Shown here: piece after piece, positions 52,169 to 61,545 of the stretch
Layout: each line of letters begins with the position of its first letter
How positions within the stretch are numbered: position 1 is the first letter of the stretch
Assembly: GCF_000619945.1 (NCBI RefSeq)
Contig: NZ_JHVC01000002.1
Location: 62,001 to 126,000, forward strand
Length of the DNA: 64,000 bases
Source: Clostridium lundense DSM 17049
GTDB lineage: Bacteria > Bacillota > Clostridia > Clostridiales > Clostridiaceae
Direction: 5' to 3'
Notes under the pieces: generated by a model
Told to the model about the DNA's origin: nothing
Database searches by the model: none
Seen by the model: only the letters and a program-made list of their open reading frames with translations
Position numbers and translations under genes: made by a program

Positions 52169-52798
52169 ATGAGTAAAGTAACACAAATAGCACATCCATT
52201 AATATTACATAAGTTAGCATTGATAAGAGATAAAAATACAGGTTCAAAAGATTTCAGAGAATTAGTAGAAGAAGTTGCAATGCTTATGGCATATGAAGTA
52301 ACTAGAGATCTTCAACTTCACGAAGTAGAAATTCAGACTCCAATATGTACCACTAAGTGTAAGATGTTAGCTGGTAAGAAAGTTGCTATAGTTCCTATAT
52401 TAAGAGCAGGACTTGGTATGGTAGATGGTATGTTAAAGTTAATACCTGCTGCTAAAGTTGGACATATAGGCTTATACAGAGATGAAAAAACTTTAAAGCC
52501 AGTAGAATATTTCTGTAAGCTTCCACAAGATATAGGAGAAAGGGATGTTATTGTCACAGACCCAATGCTTGCAACTGGTGGTTCAGCAGCAGATGCTATT
52601 ACATTATTAAAGAAAAGAGGAGCAAAGAATATAAGACTTATGTGCTTAATATCAGCTCCTGAAGGAATTCAGGCGGTGATGGATGCTCACCCTGATGTAG
52701 ATATATATGTAGGTTCAATTGATGAAAAATTAGATGAAAATGGTTATATAGTGCCAGGTCTTGGAGATGCTGGAGATAGATTGTTTGGTACTAAATAG
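52169..52798 (+). CDS. upp: Uracil phosphoribosyltransferase
   Basis: A 209-residue enzyme making UMP from uracil and PRPP. VPILRAGLGMVDG and the PRPP-binding VTDPMLATGGSAADA, plus the final GLGDAGDRLFGT uracil site, are diagnostic. AGGGGG lies before ATG 52169. It ends the rpiB-upp unit with a strong terminator. Confidence 0.96.
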   Translation: MSKVTQIAHPLILHKLALIRDKNTGSKDFRELVEEVAMLMAYEVTRDLQLHEVEIQTPICTTKCKMLAGKKVAIVPILRAGLGMVDGMLKLIPAAKVGHIGLYRDEKTLKPVEYFCKLPQDIGERDVIVTDPMLATGGSAADAITLLKKRGAKNIRLMCLISAPEGIQAVMDAHPDVDIYVGSIDEKLDENGYIVPGLGDAGDRLFGTK

Positions 52799-52800
52799 AT

Positions 52801-52833
52801 AAAAGTCGGCTTAAGGCCGACTTTTAATTTTTA
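52801..52833 (+). terminator. Terminator of upp
   Basis: AAAAGTCGGC (52801-52810), loop TTAAG, GCCGACTTTT (52816-52825), then AATTTTT. Confidence 0.92.
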
Positions 52834-52926
52834 GCTCTTGTACTTTTAATTATTGGATTTTTAGTATAGAATAGTACGTAGTATGAAAAAAGTGAAGCGT
52901 ACTTTTTATAAGTTGTTGGAGGAACT

Positions 52927-53415
52927 ATGGAGAGAATAGATAAAAATAACTATTATTTAGATATATGCGAAACAGTTCTTGAAAGGGGAACTTGTTTGAG
53001 AAGAAATTTTGCAGCAATAATTGTAAAAAATGATGAGATAATGGCTACTGGGTATACAGGAGCTCCAAGAGGAAGAAAAAATTGTTCTGATATGGGGTAT
53101 TGCAGAAGAGAGGAATTAAATGTACCAAGAGGCACTAGATACGAGTTGTGTAGGTCAGTTCATGCAGAACAAAATGCTATAATATCTGCAAGAAGACAGG
53201 ATATGATAGGATCTACTATGTATTTAGTAGGAAAAGAACAAAGTACAGGAGAGTTAGTTAATAATGCATCCCCCTGTGCACTTTGTAAAAGGCTTATTAT
53301 TAACGCAGGTATAGATAAGGTTGTTATAAGAGATACAAAAAAAGAATATAGGGTTATTCCAGTAATAGAATGGATAGAAAATGATGATTCACTTATTGGA
53401 GATGGATCTTATTAA
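52927..53415 (+). CDS. Deoxycytidylate deaminase (ComEB-like)
   Basis: A 162-residue zinc enzyme that deaminates dCMP to dUMP for thymidylate synthesis. The zinc site is HAEQNAI with ASPCALCKR (HAE and PCxxC). TTGGAGGAACT precedes ATG 52927. The next gene starts 14 bases after its stop. It is called comEB in Bacillus, where it lies in the competence operon; that context is absent here. Confidence 0.92.
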   Translation: MERIDKNNYYLDICETVLERGTCLRRNFAAIIVKNDEIMATGYTGAPRGRKNCSDMGYCRREELNVPRGTRYELCRSVHAEQNAIISARRQDMIGSTMYLVGKEQSTGELVNNASPCALCKRLIINAGIDKVVIRDTKKEYRVIPVIEWIENDDSLIGDGSY

Positions 53416-53429
53416 TGGAGAGATAAAGT

Positions 53430-54464
53430 ATGGATAAGTTGATTTTTGTGGCACTATTTTCAACAGTATTTTCTTTTTTATTAACACCTTTAGTAAAAAG
53501 GTTTGCAATAAAGGTGAATGTAATAGATGTTCCTAAGGATGAAAGAAGGGTACATAAAAAACCAATACCCTTATTAGGAGGATTGGCAATATATATATCC
53601 TTTATAACTACTGTATTATTAAAAAAAGGCCCCTTAACAGGCTCAGAGAAAGGAATAATAATAGGTGCAACCATAATTACTATAGGAGGATTTCTTGATG
53701 ACAAGTATGAATTAAGACCTATAGTAAAATTGATCTTTCAAATATTAGCAGCCATTAGTTTAATATTTTTTGGAGTTAAGATATCACTATTAACTAATCC
53801 TTTTCCAGGTGAAGCATCTTGGATAGATATAGGATGGTTTTCCGAGCCTTTAACTATACTTTGGGTAGTAGGAATAACAAATGCGATTAATTTAATTGAT
53901 GGATTAGATGGGCTTGCTGCAGGAGTAGCACTAATATCTTGTCTTACTCTGCTTATAATTGCTGTGTTTAAAATAGATACTAGATTTGAAGCAGCTTTTT
54001 TAACTTGTGCCTTAAGTGGATCTATATTAGGATTTTTACCATATAACTTTAATCCTGCATCTATATTTATGGGGGATGTAGGAGCACAACTTTTGGGATT
54101 TTTACTAGCTTCCATATCTATAGAAGGAGCTATAAAATCTGCAGCAGCTTTTGCTATATCAGTACCTATTTTAGCATTAGGGTTGCCTATATATGATACA
54201 CTTTTTGCAATGATAAGGAGGAAAATCAATGGTAAACCTATAATGGGAGCCGATAGAGGGCATTTACATCATAGGTTATTAGATATGGGATTAACACAAA
54301 GGCAAGCTGTTATAATAATGTATCTAATAAGTGCTATCTTGGGTAGTTTTGCTATATTAGCTATGCAGATAAGCAGTCAAAGTTCTTACTTCTTGTTAGC
54401 TGTGATAATGATAATTTTAGTATTAGCAGCTTGGAAGTGTGGCTTTTTTAAACATAGAGAATAG
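53430..54464 (+). CDS. Undecaprenyl-phosphate N-acetylhexosamine-1-phosphate transferase (TagO/WecA-like)
   Basis: A 344-residue polytopic enzyme of the MraY/WecA/TagO family that starts cell-wall polysaccharide or teichoic acid chains on undecaprenyl phosphate. Motifs are VPKDERRVHKKPIPLLGGLA, NLIDGLDGLAAG (catalytic Asp), FMGDVGAQLLGF and ADRGHLHHRL (the WecA/TagO His motif, unlike MraY). The following gene makes ManNAc donors, fitting teichoic-acid-like linkage-unit synthesis. GGAGAGATAAAGT lies upstream. Confidence 0.9.
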   Translation: MDKLIFVALFSTVFSFLLTPLVKRFAIKVNVIDVPKDERRVHKKPIPLLGGLAIYISFITTVLLKKGPLTGSEKGIIIGATIITIGGFLDDKYELRPIVKLIFQILAAISLIFFGVKISLLTNPFPGEASWIDIGWFSEPLTILWVVGITNAINLIDGLDGLAAGVALISCLTLLIIAVFKIDTRFEAAFLTCALSGSILGFLPYNFNPASIFMGDVGAQLLGFLLASISIEGAIKSAAAFAISVPILALGLPIYDTLFAMIRRKINGKPIMGADRGHLHHRLLDMGLTQRQAVIIMYLISAILGSFAILAMQISSQSSYFLLAVIMIILVLAAWKCGFFKHRE

Positions 54465-54497
54465 CGGATATTGACTATGAATTTTGGAGGTAAATCG

Positions 54498-55652
54498 ATG
54501 GAAAAGATTAAAATTATTACTATTTTTGGTACGAGACCTGAGGCTATTAAAATGGCTCCATTGGTAAAGGAATTGGAAGGTAGGAAAGAAATAGATAATA
54601 AAGTTTGTGTAACAGCCCAGCATAGAGAAATGTTAGATCAGGTATTAAATCTTTTTAATATTACTCCTGACTTTGATTTAAATATAATGAAGAATAAGCA
54701 AAGCCTTACAGGAATAACAACAAAGGTACTAGAAGGACTAAAGGAAGTTTTTGAAAAAGAAAAGCCTAATTTAATACTAGTGCACGGAGATACTACTACA
54801 ACATTTGCTGGAGCTTTAGCAGCATTTTATCAAAAGATAAAGGTAGGTCATGTTGAAGCTGGATTAAGAACTCACAATAAACACTTTCCATTTCCTGAAG
54901 AAATGAATAGGAAACTTACAGGAGCTATTGCGGACCTGCATTTTGCTCCAACAATGGGATCAAAAACAAATTTATTAAAAGAAGGAATAAGTGAAGAAGG
55001 CATATTTATAACTGGTAATACAGTAATAGATGCTATGAAATTTACTGTAGATGATGATTATAGATTTGAAAATGAAGAGTTAAATTCTATAGATTATAAA
55101 AATAAAAAAGTTATTATGGTAACTGCTCATAGAAGAGAAAACTGGGGCGAAGGTATAAAAAACATATGTATAGCTTTAAAAAATATAGTGCAAAATAATA
55201 AGGATGTGGAATTAGTATATCTGGTTCATTTAAATCCTATAGTTAAGGATGTAGTATATAAACATTTAGGAAATGAAGAAAGAGTACATCTTCTTTCTCC
55301 CCTAGATACTAAGGAAACTCATAATTTAATGAATAAATGTTTCATGGTAATGACAGATTCAGGAGGGCTACAAGAAGAGGCACCACATCTTGGAAAACCT
55401 GTTCTTGTATTAAGAGATGTGACGGAAAGACCAGAAGCAGTAAATGCAGGTACGGTAAAACTTGTTGGAACTAATGTAAATCACATTTTAAAAGAGGCTG
55501 ATCTATTAATAAATGATCCAGAAGAATATGAAAATATGAAGAGAGCTATAAATCCTTATGGGGATGGCGGTGCTTCAAGTAGAATAGTAGATGCTATATT
55601 ATTTTATTATGGTTTTATAGAAGAAAGGCCTGAGGAATTTAAATTAATGTAA
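54498..55652 (+). CDS. wecB: UDP-N-acetylglucosamine 2-epimerase (non-hydrolysing)
   Basis: A 384-residue GT-B-like enzyme giving UDP-ManNAc from UDP-GlcNAc. FGTRPEAIKMAPLVKEL at the start, GHVEAGLRT, VTAHRRENWGEG and DSGGLQEEAPHLGKPVL are the conserved sites. TTTTGGAGG fixes ATG 54498; TTG 54471 would add 9 unsupported residues. With the upstream transferase it should supply the GlcNAc-ManNAc linkage unit of wall polymers (mnaA in Bacillus). Confidence 0.93.
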   Translation: MEKIKIITIFGTRPEAIKMAPLVKELEGRKEIDNKVCVTAQHREMLDQVLNLFNITPDFDLNIMKNKQSLTGITTKVLEGLKEVFEKEKPNLILVHGDTTTTFAGALAAFYQKIKVGHVEAGLRTHNKHFPFPEEMNRKLTGAIADLHFAPTMGSKTNLLKEGISEEGIFITGNTVIDAMKFTVDDDYRFENEELNSIDYKNKKVIMVTAHRRENWGEGIKNICIALKNIVQNNKDVELVYLVHLNPIVKDVVYKHLGNEERVHLLSPLDTKETHNLMNKCFMVMTDSGGLQEEAPHLGKPVLVLRDVTERPEAVNAGTVKLVGTNVNHILKEADLLINDPEEYENMKRAINPYGDGGASSRIVDAILFYYGFIEERPEEFKLM

Positions 55653-55679
55653 ACATTGTGTTTTTTTTAACAAAATCTA

Positions 55680-55708
55680 TTGATAAAAAATAAAAATATG
55701 GTTATAAT
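55680..55708 (+). promoter_or_regulatory. Promoter 1 of the thiolase gene
   Basis: TTGATA, 17-base spacer, TATAAT: near-consensus sigma-A promoter. Confidence 0.7.
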
Positions 55709-55715
55709 TAAATTG

Positions 55716-55744
55716 TTGACAGAAAAATTTGTGAATTGTAGATT
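55716..55744 (+). promoter_or_regulatory. Promoter 2 of the thiolase gene
   Basis: TTGACA, 17-base spacer, TAGATT. It lies directly after promoter 1, so the gene has tandem promoters. Confidence 0.45.
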
Positions 55745-55782
55745 ATAAATGTAAAAACATTGAATATTTAGGAGGGTTATTA

Positions 55783-56961
55783 ATGAAAGAAGTTGTTATT
55801 GCAAGTGCAGTTAGAACTGCCGTTGGTTCATTCGGTGGAGCATTGAAGGATGTTCCAGCAGTTGAATTAGGTGCTACTGTTATAAAGGAAGCTGTAAAAA
55901 GAGCTGGATTAAAGCCAGAAGATGTACAGGAAGTTATAATGGGTAATGTTCTTCAAGCAGGACTTGGACAAAATCCAGCAAGACAGGCAGTTATAAAAGC
56001 AGGTCTTCCAGAAGAAGTTCCAGCATTTACAATAAATAAAGTTTGTGGATCAGGATTAAGAGCTGTAAGTTTAGCATGTCAGATGATAAAAGCTGGAGAT
56101 GCTGATGTAATAATAGCTGGTGGTATGGAAAACATGTCAAGAGCTCCATATGTATTAAATAATGCTAGATGGGGACAGAGAATGGGAAATGGCCAAATGG
56201 TTGATGAAATGATAAACGATGGTTTATGGGATGCATTCAATCAGTACCACATGGGAATAACTGCAGAAAACATAGCTGAAAAATGGGGCTTAACAAGAGA
56301 AATGCAGGATGAATTTTCAGCAGATTCTCAGAATAAAGCTGAAGCAGCTGTAAAATCAGGAAGATTTAAGGATGAAATAGTTCCAGTTGTTATTCCTCAG
56401 AGAAAGGGAGATCCAAAAGTAGTTGATACAGATGAGTTCCCAAGATTTGGAACAACTAAGGAAGCATTAGCTAAATTAAAACCAGCATTTAAGAAAGACG
56501 GAACAGTTACAGCTGGTAATGCTTCAGGTATCAATGATGGTGCTGCTGCATTAGTTATAATGAGTGCTGAAAAAGCTAAAGAATTAGGAATAAAGCCATT
56601 AGCTAAAATAGTTTCCTATGGATCAGCAGGATTAGATCCAGCTATAATGGGATATGGACCATTCCATGCAACAAAAGTTGCTTTAGAAAAAGTTAACTTA
56701 AATGTAGAAGACTTAGACTTAATCGAAGCAAACGAAGCTTTCGCAGCTCAGAGTTTAGCAGTTGCTAAAGACCTTAACTTTGATATGTCAAAAGTTAACG
56801 TAAATGGTGGAGCTATAGCTTTAGGACACCCAATAGGAGCTTCAGGAGCTAGAATATTAACAACTCTTCTTTATGAAATGGAAAAGAGAGATGCTAAAAA
56901 AGGTTTAGCTACACTTTGTATAGGTGGCGGAATGGGAACAGCTATTATCGTTGAAAGATAA
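55783..56961 (+). CDS. thlA: Acetyl-CoA acetyltransferase (thiolase)
   Basis: A 392-residue biosynthetic thiolase that joins two acetyl-CoA to acetoacetyl-CoA, the entry to butyrate or C4 fermentation. The catalytic residues are in VCGSGLRAV (Cys about 88), GGAIALGHPIGASGAR (His about 348) and CIGGGMGTA (Cys about 378). AGGAGGGTTATTA precedes ATG 55783. Codon choice is biased towards T/C-ending codons seen in highly expressed genes, and two promoters precede it. Single gene with a strong terminator. Confidence 0.93.
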   Translation: MKEVVIASAVRTAVGSFGGALKDVPAVELGATVIKEAVKRAGLKPEDVQEVIMGNVLQAGLGQNPARQAVIKAGLPEEVPAFTINKVCGSGLRAVSLACQMIKAGDADVIIAGGMENMSRAPYVLNNARWGQRMGNGQMVDEMINDGLWDAFNQYHMGITAENIAEKWGLTREMQDEFSADSQNKAEAAVKSGRFKDEIVPVVIPQRKGDPKVVDTDEFPRFGTTKEALAKLKPAFKKDGTVTAGNASGINDGAAALVIMSAEKAKELGIKPLAKIVSYGSAGLDPAIMGYGPFHATKVALEKVNLNVEDLDLIEANEAFAAQSLAVAKDLNFDMSKVNVNGGAIALGHPIGASGARILTTLLYEMEKRDAKKGLATLCIGGGMGTAIIVER

Positions 56962-56980
56962 TTATAAATAATTTTATAAG

Positions 56981-57010
56981 AATCAGGAGATTTATCTCCT
57001 GATTTTTTTT
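56981..57010 (+). terminator. Terminator of thlA
   Basis: AATCAGGAGAT pairs with ATCTCCTGATT around a 2-base centre, followed by eight T. Confidence 0.92.
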
Positions 57011-57529
57011 ATTTGTATTTAAATATTATTTTGTTTTAATAGATACTATGTTTATATAGTAGAATGCAATAAAAAATATAAAATACAATCATAGTGAGTT
57101 TTAAATAATAGTTAACCTACTTTATCGTGATTATAAAGTATTTCTTTAGAATATATACGATAATTAGCTTGTATTTCTAATAATTATTTAAATTAATAAT
57201 TTGTTAACAAATAAATATCACACTAAATTGCAATAATGCAATAGAAATACGTTCAATTTTCTGAAAATTAAGAATAGATTATGAGATGATAATAATAGGA
57301 GGAAAACAAAGATAGAGGAATATTACTTAATAATTAATAGTGCTATATGGAAATTGAGGAACATGTTAATGATAGTTAAATAATTAATAAATTGAATAAC
57401 GTAATATTATGTTCAATTTATATTAATAATAAAGCAAGATATAGAAAGCTATGTAAAAAAAACAAGGTATAAATTTGATTAAATAAAGGAAAATAGTAAT
57501 AAAGAAAGAAATTTAAAGATTTTTGAAAT
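57011..57529. other. AT-rich intergenic stretch between thlA and atpI
   Basis: About 520 bases with no ORF over 60 codons on either strand and no RNA gene that I recognise. AGGAGGA at 57297-57303 stands 8 bases before a 23-codon frame that opens with ATA (57312-57383), either chance or a gene whose ATG is lost. A short inverted repeat AAATTGAA/TTCAATTT lies at 57389-57419. The rest shows nothing that I can support. Confidence 0.5.
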
Positions 57530-57557
57530 TTGTATAAAAAAATGTCGAATATATAAT
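57530..57557 (+). promoter_or_regulatory. Probable promoter of the ATP synthase operon
   Basis: TTGTAT, 16-base spacer, TATAAT, about 40 bases before atpI. Confidence 0.5.
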
Positions 57558-57594
57558 ATATATTATAACTAATAAGTCACTGGAGTGAGCAAAT

Positions 57595-57957
57595 TTGGTA
57601 GAAGAACTTATAATAATGTTGAAAAAAGTATTATTTTATGATTTTTTAATATTAGGAATAATGTTTATAATAACATATTCACTATTTCATAATTGGTATA
57701 TATATATATTACTTGGGATTATGGTAGCTGCCGTTAATTTTGTTTTAAATAGTGTTTTTACAAACTATATTGTATCTAGTAAAAGTCATGGACATAAAGT
57801 ATATATGCCTATTAGCTCACTTATTAGGATAGTGTTTGTATGTGTAATAGCTATGTTACTTTATAATTACAATGAAGTTAGCATTATACCTTTTTTAATA
57901 GGATATAGCTTACATTTTTTAGCTATTATAATATACTCTTTAACTATCAGAAATTAA
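57595..57957 (+). CDS. atpI: ATP synthase subunit I (AtpI-like)
   Basis: A 120-residue membrane protein with four hydrophobic segments (about 13-30, 32-52, 70-88, 95-116), in the usual first position of the atp operon. AtpI family proteins help assemble the c-ring and are poorly conserved, so position is the main evidence. GGAGTGAG precedes TTG 57595; ATG 57616 is a possible later start. atpB follows after 18 bases. Confidence 0.75.
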   Translation: MVEELIIMLKKVLFYDFLILGIMFIITYSLFHNWYIYILLGIMVAAVNFVLNSVFTNYIVSSKSHGHKVYMPISSLIRIVFVCVIAMLLYNYNEVSIIPFLIGYSLHFLAIIIYSLTIRN

Positions 57958-57975
57958 AAGAAGAGGGGGGATACA

Positions 57976-58656
57976 GTGGAAACTGCAGAACCAATATTTG
58001 TATTAAATTTTTTAGGACTAAATTTTAAAGTTACTTCTAGTATATTGATTCAATGGGCAATAATAATAATAGTTGGAGTTTTATCTTTTATTTTTACAAG
58101 AAACCTTAAAAACATTCCAGATAAAAAGCAAAGTATATTGGAGATATTTGTGGAAACTGTAACCAAATTAGTTAAGGAAAATATGGGAGAAGATTATATG
58201 AATTTTGTTCCTTTTATAGGAACTATGATTATATATCTATTATTGATGAACTTGGTTGGACTAATTGGACTTGTGCCACCTACATCGGAATATAGCATAA
58301 ATTTGGGCATAGCAGCAATATCATTTTTCGTGGTACAGGCATATGCAATAAAGAAAGTAGGATTAATCCATTATTTCACAGCATATGGAAAGCCGTATTT
58401 GTTTATGTTACCACTAAATATTATTGAAAGAATTATGTTGCCGATATCTTTAAGTCTTAGATTATTTGGTAATATGACTGCTGCAGTTGTAATAATGGAA
58501 CTTATATATAAAGCATTAGGAGGAGTAAGTTGGTTTGCACAATTAGTAGTACCAATACCACTTCATATATATTTTGATGTGTTTGATGGAACTATACAAA
58601 TGATTATATTTGTAATGCTCACTATGATTAATATAAAAATAATAGGAGAACATTAA
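57976..58656 (+). CDS. atpB: ATP synthase F0 subunit a
   Basis: A 226-residue membrane subunit with 5-6 helices that forms the ion half-channels against the c-ring. The essential arginine is in LSLRLFGNM, and PLHIYFDVFDGTIQ in the last part is typical. GAGGGGGG lies before GTG 57976. Confidence 0.94.
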   Translation: METAEPIFVLNFLGLNFKVTSSILIQWAIIIIVGVLSFIFTRNLKNIPDKKQSILEIFVETVTKLVKENMGEDYMNFVPFIGTMIIYLLLMNLVGLIGLVPPTSEYSINLGIAAISFFVVQAYAIKKVGLIHYFTAYGKPYLFMLPLNIIERIMLPISLSLRLFGNMTAAVVIMELIYKALGGVSWFAQLVVPIPLHIYFDVFDGTIQMIIFVMLTMINIKIIGEH

Positions 58657-58678
58657 TAATTTTAAGGAGGAATTTATT

Positions 58679-58942
58679 ATGAATACTATTGATCCAAAAG
58701 CATTTGTAGCAGGTATGGCAGCTGTAGGAGCAGGACTTGCAGCTATAGGTTGTATAGGAGCTGGTATAGGAACAGGTAATGCTACAGGAAAAGCAGTTGA
58801 AGGTATCTCAAGACAGCCTGAGGCTAATGGTAAAATTATGAGTGCATTAGTTATAGGTAGTGCCTTTTCAGAAGCTACAGCTATTTATGCAGCATTAATT
58901 GGATTACTTTTAATATTTAAGGTGATTTCAAAGTTAATTTAA
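58679..58942 (+). CDS. atpE: ATP synthase F0 subunit c
   Basis: An 87-residue two-helix proteolipid forming the rotor ring. The polar loop is ISRQPEA, and the ion-binding glutamate lies in FSEATAIYA. The sodium-site pattern known from Ilyobacter (Gln in helix 1 and Ser right after the glutamate) is not present: Thr and Ala occupy those places. This suggests proton rather than sodium coupling. AAGGAGG precedes ATG 58679. Confidence 0.95.
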   Translation: MNTIDPKAFVAGMAAVGAGLAAIGCIGAGIGTGNATGKAVEGISRQPEANGKIMSALVIGSAFSEATAIYAALIGLLLIFKVISKLI

Positions 58943-58983
58943 TTGTTATAATAAATTAAGTCTGAAAGGAGGCCTTAAGCTTA

Positions 58984-59460
58984 ATGATAGATATCTCACA
59001 ATCTATAGCTACTATAATAAATTTTATTTTACTATTAGGGGTAGTAACCTATTTTTTAATTAAGCCTGTACAAAGAATATTAAGTACAAGGCAACAGGAT
59101 ATAAATAATAGAATAAAGAAAGCTAAAGATGATGAAGAAAAGGCTGAAGCTTTGAAGAATGAAAATACTAAGCTATTAAGAGAGTCTAAAGAAAAGGGAA
59201 GAACTCTAATAGAAGAATATAAAGTAAAGGCCGAAAAAGTTTCAAATGAAATAATAAGGGATGCTAAGAAAGAAGCCTCTTTAATTGAAGAAAGATCAAG
59301 AAATGAAATAAGACTTGAGAGAGAAAAGGCTACAGAGGAAATGAAAAAACAAATTATTGATTTATCACTTTTGATGAGTGCTAAGGCATTGGAAGAAACT
59401 ATAGATGAAGAAAAACATAGGGAACTTATTAAGGAGTTTATTACTAAGGTAGGTATATAA
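58984..59460 (+). CDS. atpF: ATP synthase F0 subunit b
   Basis: A 158-residue subunit with one N-terminal membrane helix (about 8-27), then a long charged coiled coil; it is the peripheral stalk. AAAGGAGG lies before ATG 58984. atpH starts 2 bases after the stop. Confidence 0.93.
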   Translation: MIDISQSIATIINFILLLGVVTYFLIKPVQRILSTRQQDINNRIKKAKDDEEKAEALKNENTKLLRESKEKGRTLIEEYKVKAEKVSNEIIRDAKKEASLIEERSRNEIRLEREKATEEMKKQIIDLSLLMSAKALEETIDEEKHRELIKEFITKVGI

Positions 59461-59462
59461 CT

Positions 59463-60002
59463 ATGTATGAGTATTTGGATAGAAGATATTCCCTTGCGTT
59501 ATATGAAGTTGCAGAAAAAAAAGGCAAGGTAGAAGAATATAGAAAAACTTTAAAAGAAGTTACACAGGTAATAGATAGTAATAATGAACTTATTCAACTT
59601 ATTAAACATCCACAAATTAGTACTTCTAAAAAGAAAAAGGTATTTATTGAAATTTTTAAGGGCAAAATAGATGAGGAATTATTGTCCTTTTTATTAATTT
59701 TAATAGAAAAGGGCAGAATACTGCATCTTAAAGAAAAGCAGATAGAGCTTGAAAAAATATATTTTGAAAAACACAATATGCTGTTTGTAAATGTTAGAAC
59801 AGTAATACCATTAGATCAAGAGGATAGAAAAAATCTAAAGAATAATTTATCTAAAAAGTATAATAAAGAAATAGTATTAAAAGAAGAAATTGATCCAAGT
59901 ATTATTGGAGGAGTTTACATAAGAGTTGGAGACGATGTAATTGATGGAACAATTAAATCCAAGTTAAATGAAATGAAAAAATTAATGCTCAGAACAGAAT
60001 AG
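59463..60002 (+). CDS. atpH: ATP synthase F1 subunit delta
   Basis: A 179-residue delta subunit that links the b stalk to the alpha subunits. The pattern YSLALYEVAEKKG at the start and DPSIIGGVYIRVGDDVIDGTIKSKL at the end is typical. It starts 2 bases after atpF, probably by translational coupling. Confidence 0.93.
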   Translation: MYEYLDRRYSLALYEVAEKKGKVEEYRKTLKEVTQVIDSNNELIQLIKHPQISTSKKKKVFIEIFKGKIDEELLSFLLILIEKGRILHLKEKQIELEKIYFEKHNMLFVNVRTVIPLDQEDRKNLKNNLSKKYNKEIVLKEEIDPSIIGGVYIRVGDDVIDGTIKSKLNEMKKLMLRTE

Positions 60003-60012
60003 AGGTGATACT

Positions 60013-61515
60013 ATGAATATAAATCCTGAAGAAATTACATCAATCATAAAGAAAGAAATAGAAAGATATGAAAAAAAGATACAAACTGAGGATTCGGGTA
60101 CAATCATACAAATAGGTGATGGAATAGCAAGGGTTTATGGACTTGATGATTGTATTGCGGGAGAATTATTAGAATTTCCTAATGAAGTATATGGAATGGC
60201 TTTAAACTTAGAGCAAGATAATGTAGGATGCGTGCTATTTGGTGCTGAGGAAGGATTAAAAGAAGGAGATATAGTAAAAAGAACAGGCAGAGTTGTAGAA
60301 GTGCCTGTTGGAGAAGAGCTTATAGGAAGGGTAGTAAACTCTTTAGGAAGAGCTATAGATGGAAAAGGATCAATAAAAACTTCTGAAAAAAGACCAGTAG
60401 AAGTTCAAGCGCCTGGAGTTATATATAGACAATCTGTAAAAGAACCTTTGCAAACAGGAATTAAAGCTATAGATTCTATGATACCTATAGGAAAAGGTCA
60501 AAGGGAGTTAATAATAGGAGATAGACAAACAGGAAAAACAGCTTTAGCCATAGACGCTATATTAAACCAAAAGGGTAAAGATGTTATATGTATATATGTG
60601 GCAATTGGCCAAAAACAATCAACTGTGGCTCATATAGTTAATGATTTAAGTGAGATGGGAGCTATGGATTATACAATAGTAGTATCTTCCACAGCTTCAG
60701 AAACAGCACCGCTTCAATTCCTTGCACCATACTCTGGATGTAGTATGGGTGAGTATTTTATGAACAAAGGCAAGGATGTATTGATAGTTTATGATGATTT
60801 GTCAAAGCATGCAGTTGCTTATAGAACTATGTCTTTACTTTTAAGGAGACCACCAGGAAGAGAAGCTTATCCAGGAGATGTCTTCTATTTACATTCTAGA
60901 CTTTTAGAGAGAGCTGCTAAACTTTCAGATAAACTAGGAGGAGGATCTCTTACAGCTATTCCCATTATAGAGACTTTAGCAGGAGATGTAACAGCTTATA
61001 TTCCTACTAATGTTATATCCATAACAGATGGCCAAATATTCTTAGATGCTGATTTGTTTTATGCAGGAGTAAGACCAGCTGTAAATGCAGGTATTTCTGT
61101 ATCAAGAGTTGGGGGAAATGCACAAATTAAAGCTATGAAACAAGTAGCAGGAACTCTTAGATTAGAGCTTGCTCAATATAGGGAATTAGCTTCTTTTGCA
61201 CAATTCGGATCAGATCTTGATAAGGAATCTAAAAAAAGATTAGAAAAGGGAAAAAGATTAGTACAGATATTGCAGCAGAAACAATATGAGCCAATGCCTG
61301 TGGAGAAACAAGTAATGATACTTTATGCAGGTGTTAATAATTATTTGATGGATGTTCCTATAGAGAATATAGGAAGATTTGAAAAAGAATTTTTAGATTA
61401 TATGGATATCCATCATGGAGATATTGGAAAACAAATATTAGAAGAAAAGCAACTATCTGATGAAATAAAACAAAAACTTAATTCAGCTATAGAAGATTTT
61501 AAAAAATATTTTTAA
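60013..61515 (+). CDS. atpA: ATP synthase F1 subunit alpha
   Basis: A 500-residue non-catalytic nucleotide-binding subunit: P-loop GDRQTGKTA near residue 169 and the family signature PAVNAGISVSRVGG near 355. Full length. GAGGTGATACT precedes ATG 60013, 10 bases after atpH. Confidence 0.97.
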   Translation: MNINPEEITSIIKKEIERYEKKIQTEDSGTIIQIGDGIARVYGLDDCIAGELLEFPNEVYGMALNLEQDNVGCVLFGAEEGLKEGDIVKRTGRVVEVPVGEELIGRVVNSLGRAIDGKGSIKTSEKRPVEVQAPGVIYRQSVKEPLQTGIKAIDSMIPIGKGQRELIIGDRQTGKTALAIDAILNQKGKDVICIYVAIGQKQSTVAHIVNDLSEMGAMDYTIVVSSTASETAPLQFLAPYSGCSMGEYFMNKGKDVLIVYDDLSKHAVAYRTMSLLLRRPPGREAYPGDVFYLHSRLLERAAKLSDKLGGGSLTAIPIIETLAGDVTAYIPTNVISITDGQIFLDADLFYAGVRPAVNAGISVSRVGGNAQIKAMKQVAGTLRLELAQYRELASFAQFGSDLDKESKKRLEKGKRLVQILQQKQYEPMPVEKQVMILYAGVNNYLMDVPIENIGRFEKEFLDYMDIHHGDIGKQILEEKQLSDEIKQKLNSAIEDFKKYF

Positions 61516-61545
61516 GTCAGTGATATGTTGTTTTAGGAGGGAAGC

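Noticed and set aside
53738..54229. 163-codon frame on the minus strand inside the TagO/WecA-like gene
   Set aside because: It is antisense to a strongly conserved gene and has low-complexity Ala/Ile/Pro content typical of a shadow frame.
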